DNA of 64,000 nucleotides from Tachypleus tridentatus (taxonomy: Eukaryota; Arthropoda; Merostomata; Xiphosura; Limulidae): the NCBI RefSeq assembly GCF_004210375.1, contig NC_134825.1, positions 70,547,558 to 70,611,557 on the forward strand. The letters are read 5' to 3'. Below, in pieces: positions 13,276 through 22,100 of this stretch; position 1 is the stretch's first letter; each line of letters begins with the position of its first letter. The notes below the pieces were generated by a model. That model made no database searches. It saw only the letters and a program-made list of their open reading frames with translations, and was not told the origin of the DNA. A program made the translations under genes and the position numbers.

Positions 13276-13682
13276 GGTTCCTCGCTGGTACAGCGGTAAG
13301 TCATGGCCCGGCATGGCCAGGTGGGTTAAGGCGTTCGACTCGTAATCTGAGGGTTGCGGGTTCGAATTCACGTCGCACCAAACATGCTTGCCCTTTCAGT
13401 AGTGGATGCGTTATAATGTTACAGTCAATCCCACTATTCGTTGGTAAAAGAGTAGCCCAAGAGTTGGCGGTGGGTGGTGATGACTAGCTGCCTTCCCTCT
13501 AGTCTTACACTGCTAAATTAGGGTCGGCTAGCGCAGATAGCCCTCGTGTAGCTTTGCGCGAATTTCAAAAACAAACAAACAGCAGTAAGTCTTCGGATTT
13601 ATAACGCTGAAATCAGGGATTCGATTCTGCTCGGTGGATTCAGCAGATAGCCAATGTGGCTTTGCTATAAGAAAACACACAC
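13276..13682 (+). repeat. SINE family 2 copy split by a SINE family 1 insertion
   Basis: The 5' piece (ggttcctcgctggtacagcg) and the 3' piece (tcttcggatttataacgctg, B-box-like gattcgattct, tail aagaaaacacacacc) belong to one SINE interrupted at its head. The inserted element carries its own target-site duplication, giving a clear age order: family 2 first, family 1 later. Confidence 0.85.
13303..13578 (+). repeat. tRNA-derived SINE family 1 nested in SINE family 2
   Basis: Full copy with head ggcccggcatggccaggtgg, B box gggttcgaattc and tail (aaac)n. It is flanked by acagcggtaagtc (13290-13302) and acagcagtaagtc (13579-13591), a 13-base target-site duplication with one mismatch. It is close to the apparent family consensus and so relatively young. 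Confidence 0.92.
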
Positions 13683-13841
13683 CTACCTACCGATCATATT
13701 TTAATTTTCTCTAAATTTCTTTTAGTCTTCCTTCAAAGATTAACCTCGTTCTTCTAAGTTTTTGTCTTTTTCTTCTCCTAATTTCCTCTAAAGTCCTTCA
13801 TGGTCTGTTTTTAATTTCTGTCATTTCTTTTTTATTTCACG

Positions 13842-14068
13842 AGCTCGAATCACCGTCGCACCAAACATGCTCGCCCTTTAAGGCCGTGGGAGCGTTATAA
13901 TGTAACGGTAAATCCCACTATTCGTTGGTGAAAGAGTAGCCCAAGAGTTGGCAGTGAGTAGTGATGACTAGCTGCCTTCCCTCTAGTCTTACACTGCTAA
14001 ATTAGGGATGACTAGAGTAGATAGTCCTCTTGTAGCTTTGCGTGAAATTCCGAACAAATTAAATCAAA
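13842..14068 (+). repeat. SINE family 1, 5'-truncated copy
   Basis: Begins inside the B box region (gctcgaatcaccgtcgcacc) and continues to the family tail. Lacks the A-box half of the tRNA head, as expected from incomplete reverse transcription. Confidence 0.88.
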
Positions 14069-14277
14069 TTATTTGTGTTCTCTTTTTAATGCTCTGTCTC
14101 TTTCACTTTGTTCTTCTTTTCACTGTTTCATCTCCCCAGCAAATATTTGATCTCACTTCATGCTCGTACTGATATTGCAGTTTAATTCGAATTTCTATTT
14201 TTATTTACATTAAAATAATTCTACATTTGGCGAGCACTTATGAATCATTTGATAAAGATAGTGCCAAGTCTACTAAT

Positions 14278-14403
14278 GAGTGTGTGTGTACTTTTCTTAG
14301 AGAAAAGCCACATCAAAGTATCTGCTATATCCATCGAGAGGAAACGAACCGCTGCTTTTAGAGTTATAAATCCATAGACTTACCGCTGTCCCAGTGGAGC
14401 GCT
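14278..14403 (-). repeat. SINE family 2 copy, minus strand
   Basis: The reverse complement reads gacagcggtaagtctatgg, gcggttcgtttcctctcg and a (CA)n tail, matching the family 2 head, B box and tail seen at 13.3-13.7 kb. Confidence 0.8.
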
Positions 14404-14887
14404 TCATGTAATGCCAAATAATTGATTTATTTTTTTCAATAACATTTGCTAGTATATCTTGACCAACAATGTTTGAAGAGAAATTCTGAAATTAGTTGCA
14501 CGTTCCTGTAAATTACTTGTACATTGACGTAATATGGTAACGTTCAATGCATTTTCAACTCATTTTGTTAAAAGGTAAAATGTTTAAAATTATACAGTTT
14601 TACTTAGTTTCCCTGTTGGATACAGTACGTTCTAGTGAGTTTCCAACTTTAACTTCCTCTAAATGGCAAGCGGAATTCTATGTAAAGGTAAAACCTTGTT
14701 GATCCTGTTTAAAGAATAATAAAATAATTATTCAGTGAATCGTGTGTTATAAATACTCACACAAGCCAATGAGACGATGGTATAACATAGCTATTATATA
14801 AAGTTGTTGAAAATATAGTAATTGTTGTTGGTATTGTTGTTTTTATATGTGCTTCTGGGTAAGCCTTATTTTTAAACCTATCTTTTA

Positions 14888-14907
14888 AAATATATATATA
14901 TATATTT
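14888..14907. repeat. (TA)n microsatellite
   Basis: Uninterrupted TA run of about ten units in upstream AT-rich sequence. Confidence 0.9.
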
Positions 14908-14939
14908 CCTTAACATAGTAACTAGAACCAAGTACTATT

Positions 14940-15030
14940 ACAATGCTATTAGCGTCGAGGCATATTACATCGCTGTTGTCCACGCACCGTTTCGCGTGCC
15001 TTCCACTCGTGTTGGGACTCCTAAGATGAA
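14940..15030. other. Small CpG-rich patch
   Basis: The stretch gcgtcgaggc ... ccgtttcgcgtgcc has several CpGs in an AT-rich setting just upstream of the mariner relic. No ORF or promoter motif could be tied to it. Confidence 0.3.
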
Positions 15031-15109
15031 ATCATGAAATGTGTTATTTCAGACGAAAAGATAATATTATGACAGGTAGTTATAGATGTGCTCTAACTGT
15101 TTGTTCTTA

Positions 15110-15995
15110 TTGTGGCAAAACATTAAACGTTAGCTTTCACAGACTTCCCGTGGATGGTTTAATAAGTTTAGAACTGGTGACTGCAGTTTGATAGATGCAG
15201 CTCGCATTGGAAGCTCTATTGAGTTTGAAAATGACCTGTGTCTAATAACACTTGAGAAGGATTGTGCTGTAAGTACTGGAGAATTAACCCAGAAACTCAG
15301 TTCATCTTCTTCCATTGTCCAACAAGATTTACAACAATTTGGTAGAGTTTCACAGTTGGTAAACTGGGTACCACATGAGTTGTCAGCCGATAATCTGATA
15401 GAACGAGAAGACATCTGCACATCTGTTTACACTCGTTTGTGAACCGCCTAATGACTGGAGATGAGAAATAGTGGATTAGTGCAGAAGAACCAGCTACACC
15501 ACAGCCGAAAACGAACCTGCAATATAGGAAGGTTTTGCTCAGTGTTTGGTGATATAAAGGTGGTGTAATACACTTTGAGTTGCTACAACCAAACCAGACA
15601 ATCCCTGCTGATAGACACTGTCAGAAACTGGACCGACTGAACACTGCAGCCACAAAAAAAACAAAAAAACCTGCTTTAATGAATCGGAAAAGAGTTGTTT
15701 TCCACCATGACAATGCAAGTCCTCACGTCAATAGGATCACTTCCAGAAAAAAAGTGAAGAGCTTGGCTAGGAGAAACTTCCCCATTCTCCTTATTCTCCT
15801 GATCTTGCGCCTTCAGAATATCATCTTTTCAGAAGTTTACAACGTCATTTGAATGAAAAACAGTTTACTTCTATGGATGAGTTTCTCTCAAAACCACCTG
15901 ATTTTTATAAGCGTGGTATTGAAAATCATTTGGACGTTGGCAGACTGTTATTAAAAGTGATGGAAAATACAAAATTGATTAAAGTTGTTATCTAA
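15110..15995 (+). pseudogene. Mariner-type transposase relic
   Basis: The first frame (15156-15441) reads WFNKFRTGDCSLIDAAR, then WVPHELSADN. After stops, further pieces read TGDEK (stop) W near 15452-15470, LLQPNQTIPADRHCQKLDRL (15578-15640) and FHHDNASPH (15700-15728), then PPDFYKRGIENH near 15893-15932. This is the order of a mariner (mos1-like) transposase including the first (GDEKW) and second (HHDN) catalytic Asp blocks. Several stops and frameshifts make it inactive; the N-terminal third and the terminal repeats were not recognised. Confidence 0.88.
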
Positions 15996-15999
15996 GTTC

Positions 16000-16900
16000 T
16001 TTTTTCTCCTTTTAAACCTTAATGTGACAAACAACATTACATATGAGATGAGCTGATACTTGGTTGTAAAAACAAACTGAAATTAAAACCAGTTAGAGTT
16101 CCTTCTATTCGTTTCCTGCTGTCATGGAGAGAGAAAAACAAAATTTCAAAACTGCAAATACCAGAAAAATCCAACCCTTGTTCTTAATTTCAAAACGATT
16201 ATTACATATTTGAAATAATTTAATTTTTAGTTAATTTAACCTTATTGAACTGTTTCACAGTATTTTCAAATATTTTAACATTGATATTATTTGTGAAATA
16301 ATTTATATTACTTTTTTTAGATGATAGACAAAATAAACAAGCAGAAATAGTCGAATTACACATCCAAGAATCTTCAATTATTCATTTTATCCAGTTCATC
16401 TTAAAATAGATTATTTCATACTCGGATTTATTTAGGAAACTACAATATTTTTCAAACATACTTCTTTTAAGTTTCAGCATTACTTTGAAAATTTTTACGA
16501 CATATTGTTTGTTAAATAGATGGAACGTAAGAGTTCTGTTTCTTTTATTAAATAGTCATAACATTTAGTGGCTTGTTTAATAAAAGTACTCCTTTAATGT
16601 CTTTACATACACACCTACGCGAACCTGAGTTTTTCAACACGTACAGTCAGAACTTTCGACAGAGTTTGGGGGCAGAAATGTACGTGTTACAACAATGAGC
16701 ATGTCAAGTATGCTTTACTGATTTGCTGTGGCTGAAGTGTGTTGTTTATCATGAAACCAAGACGCTTTGTGCATCCCAAGAACTCTTTTCGCAGCGCAGA
16801 GTAGCTGCCAAAAAACGGAAATGTCCCGGCAAAACCGAGATGCTCATCATCTTAATCATGGAGTACAAGAAATACAAGTGACAATGTAGTGTTGTGGAGT
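16000..16900. other. Intergenic stretch without recognisable gene
   Basis: AT-rich, then a slightly GC-richer part from 16600. Nothing identifiable on either strand. Confidence 0.4.
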
Positions 16901-16904
16901 GAAC

Positions 16905-17185
16905 GATTGGTTTGGTTCGGTTTGAATTTCGTACAAAGCTACACGAGGGCTATCTATGCTAGCCGTCCCTAATTTAGCAATGTAAGACTAGAGGGAAGGC
17001 AGCTAGTAATCACCACCCACCGCCAACTCTTGGGCTGCTTTTATCAACGAATAGTGGGATTGATAGTCACATGATAACGCCCCTACACATGAAAGGGCGA
17101 GCATGTTTGGTGTGACGGGGATTCCAATCCGCGACTTTCGGATTATGAGGCGGGTGCCTTAACCACCTGGCCATGCCGGGCCCGA
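16905..17185 (-). repeat. SINE family 1, variant subfamily, minus strand
   Basis: Full-length copy; the reverse complement has head gggcccggcatggccaggtgg and a variant anticodon/T-arm region (ataatccgaaagtcgcgg, ttggaatcc). Flanked by agtgaac on both sides (16898-16904 and 17186-17192). Shares its diagnostic changes with the copy at 17896-18171. Confidence 0.9.
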
Positions 17186-17474
17186 AGTGAACAACAAAAG
17201 AAAAACGTATAAAACGTTCATCTGTTTCGAATTCAAATCAGAACAATTTAACGATAGACCTTGAAACTACTACTGAAAAACAAAGAAAGGTGATAAATGG
17301 AAACGACAAGACAATAGCTGCTTTAAGATAAGAATATCTTTGTTGCAGAAAGAAGAATTCGAATTCTAAACGACCCAGAAAAAGAGATATTGAAACTGAT
17401 ACACTAAGATATAAATGGCCTACATCGTTCAGTTATCTAATATTAAGTTTAAAATTCTTATCTAAAAACTAAGT

Positions 17475-17530
17475 AGTTGGTTGGTTTGGTATTTTGTTGT
17501 GCAAAGGAACTAGGCTACCTGCGCCATCTA
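17475..17530. repeat. Short repeat-like fragment
   Basis: ggtttggtattttgttgtgc followed by aaaggaactaggctacctgc resembles SINE tails in layout (T-rich, then a conserved 3' segment on the minus strand) but not either family above. Possible third SINE tail; weak call. Confidence 0.25.
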
Positions 17531-17895
17531 AGAACTAAGTAGTTTCATAAATCTAAAAACTGAGTAGTTTCATATGATAATACTATGCAAGTCAAAATAG
17601 TATGCCAGGTGAGACTTTTAAAACTCAGTGGTTTACGATATGAGTTGCTTGAGAGCGATGGAATAGTGGTTCTTTCTTCAAATTATTGCTTCAGCAATTT
17701 TTGTCACTTTATATCCTATAACATCACGCAACATTATCTTAAGTTTGAATGTCTGTTGGTGACAATCAATTTCCTGGCACGTTCGACTTGTTTAGATCTT
17801 CTGACCAATATAGTGATTAAACTGAGATTATCTATATATGTTTTGTAGTGCAAACGTTGCATTTATTCATAATAATAGTAATACAAAATTTTACT

Positions 17896-18171
17896 TTTTG
17901 TTTGTTTTGAATTTCGCACAAAGCTACTCGAGGGCTATCTGTGCTAGCCGTTCCTAATTTAGCAATGTAAAACTAAAGGGAATGCAGCTAGTCATCACCA
18001 CCTACCGCCAATTCTTGGGCTACTCTTTCACCAACGAATAGTGGGATTGACAGTAACATGATAACACCCCTACGCTTGAAAGGGCGAGCATGTTTGGTGT
18101 GATGGGGATTCCAATCCGCGACTTTCGGATTATAAGGCGGGTGCCTTAACCACCTGGCCATGCTGGGCCCC
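17896..18171 (-). repeat. SINE family 1, variant subfamily, minus strand, with target-site duplication
   Basis: Same variant as the 16.9-17.2 kb copy. Flanked by caaaattttact (17884-17895) and aaaaattttact (18172-18183). It ends only about 30 bases before the CpG-rich patch proposed as the MTR promoter. Confidence 0.9.
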
Positions 18172-18199
18172 AAAAATTTTACTATTCAATAGTTTAAGC

Positions 18200-18500
18200 A
18201 ATTATTTCCTTTCAACGCTGCACGTCTGTCCATTCTCTCACTTTATGTGCGAGAAGTGGCTATGCGCTCGTGACATCATTTTCCATCATTCGTCTTCCTT
18301 GATGTGTTTGAAACTCTTGTTTACGTGACTTTTTAGTCACGTGCTCAAGATTTTCCGCACGCGGACCAACCAACGAAATACTCAACATTTGTAGTTTGGG
18401 TTATTTCCACGCTTGTACTCGAGGGTGAACGGAGGTTAGACATTCGTAGTGTAGTAAAACAAAGTTTACGGCGTCACATGAATAATTTTGTACCCTGGTG
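18200..18500 (+). promoter_or_regulatory. CpG-rich patch, candidate MTR promoter and untranslated first exon
   Basis: By eye this stretch holds about 19 CpG dinucleotides in 300 bases, against very few in the AT-rich flanks. It lies about 0.5 kb upstream of the first MTR coding exon and contains a palindromic E-box (18323-18342) and several CACG/CGTG cores. A strong polypyrimidine tract and AG at 18930-18954 suggest that an untranslated exon in this patch is spliced to the coding exon. The exact transcription start and donor are not resolved; AACG followed by gtaaaa near 18514 is only one candidate donor. Confidence 0.5.
18323..18342. promoter_or_regulatory. E-box-containing perfect inverted repeat
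   Basis: Two 8-base arms, ACGTGACT and AGTCACGT, are perfect reverse complements separated by TTTT. The right arm extends into CACGTG, the canonical bHLH-zip (USF/MAX/TFE type) core. Its position inside the CpG-rich patch fits a transcription-factor site; this is inference from sequence only. Confidence 0.4.
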
Positions 18501-18954
18501 TAGTTCTGAAAACGGTAAAACTATACGATATTGTTCATGGGTTAATATAAGTTGCTAATAGTAACACTGTGTTTAAACGTTTAGGTGTTTTATAAACTGT
18601 TCTTAATTTATTGTTTCATCGATGTTTCGTTTTCATTTACGAATAAAATATCTCGCTACTTATATAAATGTATAACTTTTAGTGTTAATAAATAAACATA
18701 TAATACAGTACACATGAGATCTATTTCTAATCGATTAAACGGAGAGTATTAACATTTTCAAGTTGCATAAATAAAAGTAACTTGTAAAGAAATAATACTG
18801 CTCAATGACATAAATCCTACAACTTCTCTAAAGAATAACTTTTACTTTCTGGTAAAGCAGCTTAAAGAATTTTATGTATATCGTGCAACTAACTAAAAGC
18901 AATAAAGAAAATTAAATGAATAATATGGTTTTCTGTTGTGTTTTTTTTAAGTAG

Positions 18955-19086
18955 AGTACTAAACTGCTGTTGTGGAGGAAAGTTATTGGTATTGGTAATT
19001 CAAGCTTTTCACGGAGCCTTGAGACTGTGTATTATAATTTTCGTAAAGTTCGTGGTCTTTATGAGACTATTTTCATTTCAACCACG
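18955..19086 (+). other. MTR 5' leader part of the first coding exon
   Basis: A pyrimidine-rich tract ending in AG at 18954 is a good acceptor. From 18955 to the exon end at 19183 the MTR reading frame is open without a stop, although the first in-frame ATG is only at 19087. The upstream part could therefore be untranslated leader, which is preferred, or coding if translation starts in an undetected upstream exon or at a non-AUG codon. Confidence 0.5.
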
Positions 19087-19090
19087 ATGA
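19061..19090 (+). promoter_or_regulatory. Short uORF overlapping the MTR start codon
   Basis: ATG at 19061 opens a 9-residue reading frame that ends with TGA at 19088-19090. The stop overlaps the MTR ATG (19087-19089) as ATGA. It is the only ATG upstream of the MTR start within the putative exon. Human MTR translation is known to be restrained by leader uORFs, so a similar role is plausible here but not shown. Confidence 0.5.
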
Positions 19091-19183
19091 CACCAACACC
19101 AGTAGAATTTAAGGACCTACAAACTGAGAAAACGCATGATGTTCCGTTTCTAAGGAAATGTTGGCAAGATCATGGCCAAAAAG
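19087..19183 (+). CDS. MTR: MTR coding exon 1
   Basis: Residues 1-32 plus one base. The peptide begins MTPTPVEF and is not conserved, as expected for the extreme N-terminus of this family. It ends GGC CAA AAA G before gtacga. The single leftover base joins AA of the 31112 exon to give Glu33, so phase supports the link. The next supported exon is 11.9 kb away, so transcript evidence would be welcome for this exon. Confidence 0.75.
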
Positions 19184-22100
19184 GTACGAAATAATGGTTA
19201 TTTTACATATATTTTTCGTATTGTCTTCGCTTTATTTGCTACTGAAAGAAACAGTTTAAATATTTTTATTGTGATATGTAGATCTAATATACATGTAAAG
19301 GTGTTTAAAGTACTTGATTAAGTTTAATAAGAATGCTATCATTGTTTTTAGTTGTGCTTTGTTTAAGTGACTTGAATTACGAACACAAAAAAGTGGCTTA
19401 GAGCTACAGTCAGAAATAAAAGTATTGTATGTGTCAGATAACATAAGTAAAAATAACAAGAATAGGAATGGACTTTTACAAATGTTATGATGATTACTGA
19501 AAAATAATTTGAAGCTCTGTACAGTGTGTATAGCAAGCTTAACTTAATTTGAGATATCTGGGAATGTATATATATATATATATATATATTCTCATGTAAC
19601 TCTTCTTAACTTTAATGCACTTAATTCTAAATTTTCCCAAAGTACCAGTACCTGTTAAGTGTAACATGAGATGTATGGCATTGTTAGATATACGAGCAAA
19701 ATTTGCCAAAATATTAGTAATGAAATTTATTATCTTTGTATTTAGTAGTTTTATATTATTACGTATTTCTACTATATTTTACTTACTTACCATAAAGGTT
19801 TTAGCATTTGATTGGTACTATATTATAAGGAGTGATATTTTAGTGCTGTGATTGATTGAGTAGAGGCTTGAGCCCAGTATGTGAATGGCCTTCTTTTACC
19901 TATTCTTATTTTACACTTAAATCTCATAGAAAAAAAATTTCTGTTACTAGTATAGAGTGTGCTAATGAATTCTTATAGAAAATATGTAATTATTCTTGCA
20001 AATTGTATTATTTATTGTTACACATTACGTTCATATGAAACTATTTAAATATAAATCCAGCAATTTAACTTTTAGCTGAAATGTTTTTTTATGATTTTAG
20101 TTGTCAAAAAAATGGTGTATTTCATTTTGTTTTTGTTTTATCGCTTAAAAGCCATTAATTGTGAAAGTCTATTGGTTTATATAGCTGCTTGAATTTGTTG
20201 TGAGGTTAGAAGTTGTCAGTGTCAAGTAGTAATGTTTACAAAGTTATCATAATGGGCTATTTAATAAGTATTTGTAGTGATAATGAAGAAAACTGTTCCA
20301 TCAGTAGAACACCAGTTACATTTTTGATTGAAAACTAGAATTTGCATATGAAAATACATTTATTTGTAGTTGGTTATAGATATATCACTTGAATGTAAAT
20401 AAAATAATAAAAGTGATTAAACAAAGGAATAAATTTCAAAAATTTTCTTTGTTTTTTTCTTAACAGTTAAAAGATTTTTTTTGTTATTTTACCTAAGCTA
20501 ATTCATTTTATAAGAATTATAAAAATGATATAATACATTGATTATGTGAGATCTATAGTGTTTGGTAAGTGAAGTTAGTGTTGACATTTTACTTTTCACA
20601 CAAACTTGAATTTGTATATATACTGACTGATAAAGTTTTGGCCTTGAAATTTTCCATTAGTAAGATGGAAGATTTCCATGTTCAAGTCATTAGTAATAGA
20701 GGGATTAGAAATTTTCCAACTGGGGAATTTTAGCTACATGTGTCACAGCAAAAAGATAAGTAGTTTAGGTGTGTCAGTGTCTTAGGAAACATTCTTCATT
20801 TCACTAGCGTAAGCATTTGACAATACTTTGTGTGCTAATATTCATGTTCATGTATTTGTAAAAACTTTTTCTGAGATTTTCTGAATTTTGTTTTTCCTTA
20901 ACAAACAAGCATGTCCTCACTTTTATTTTTAATTGCATTCAATAAAAACAAATTGTATGTATAGAAGCTGTATAAAACATTCACACATGTGTATTTCATA
21001 TCATATGCAGAAGTTTAAAATATTGGCAGAGACGTATATCAGTAGTTCGTTCTTTAAAAGTGCGTGTAAAATTAGTAATAACATCAACAAAGTATATGTG
21101 CTTTGATACTCTATCTAAGTAATATAAAGATCTTAAGTGTATGTGCAAATCCATCTTGAGTATAGTGTAGGTTTAGGCAAAATTAGTGTATAAAAAGATA
21201 AGACACTACGATTTATCTTGAAAACTTTTCTATTGATGACCAACTTTATTAAACTCAGTATAGTATCAAGTGTTCTATGACTACACACTAATCATTTGGT
21301 TTAATTAAATTTTATTTTTACAATGTAAATTAATTTGCATTAATGCAATAGGTACATATATAACATTAAATTTAAGGACCTGGGACCTGTTGGCCCATCT
21401 AGGCCATCCCATCCACTACCCCAAACTTAAAAAATAAACTCCAAACCAGTTATTATCATTCAAATATTTGTCAAACTTTCCCTTAAATTAACTGCATTCA
21501 TTGCATCTGAAGGCAACCCATTTCAAAGGCTAATCATACTGCTAGAAAAATAAAACTATCATAGTTGCAGATTACTTCTACACTGTTTGTGCTCTTTAGT
21601 CCACTATTAAGTTAAAAAAAATGATGATTCATCAGACTGTTAATTCCTTTAACCATTGTAAACATCTTGACTGGATCCCTTCTGGCTCTTCTCTCTTTGA
21701 GTGAAAACAAATTCTGAGATCTTAACATATCTTCATATGACAACCTCTCTGTTTAAGGTAGCTTTTCTATGAATGTTTTCCAACAATTCAATGTCCTTTC
21801 TAAGGTAAGGAGCCTGAGATTGAACACAGTACTCCAAATGTGACCTGATCAGTGACCTATACAGTTAAATTATAACCTTTTGGACTTGCATTCAATATTT
21901 TTATAGATACAACCTAAAATCCTATTTGCCCTACCACTAGCAATAGCATACTGATCAACCATTACATCAAGATTCTTTTCTTTTGTGACACTGTTAAGGT
22001 TATTCATATCCAAATTGTAATTCAAATAATGATAACCCATTTAGATTTGTATTCAGTATTTCTGTAGTTTCAACTTATAATCCCATTTGCTTTAACTATG

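Noticed and set aside
13227..13487. Open reading frame over 86 codons on plus
   Set aside because: It runs mostly across a tRNA-derived SINE; similar frames recur in other copies (9.1-9.3 kb plus, 17.99-18.17 kb minus). They reflect the SINE, not a gene.
15070..15150. THAP-like zinc finger (C-x2-C with a SFHRLP-like stretch)
   Set aside because: The match is short and lacks the rest of the THAP domain; the same DNA leads straight into the mariner relic in another frame.
18970..19086. Protein start at 18970
   Set aside because: The codon at 18970 is TTG, not ATG, and a eukaryotic start there is unlikely. The ATG at 19087 was chosen instead, with the open upstream frame noted separately.
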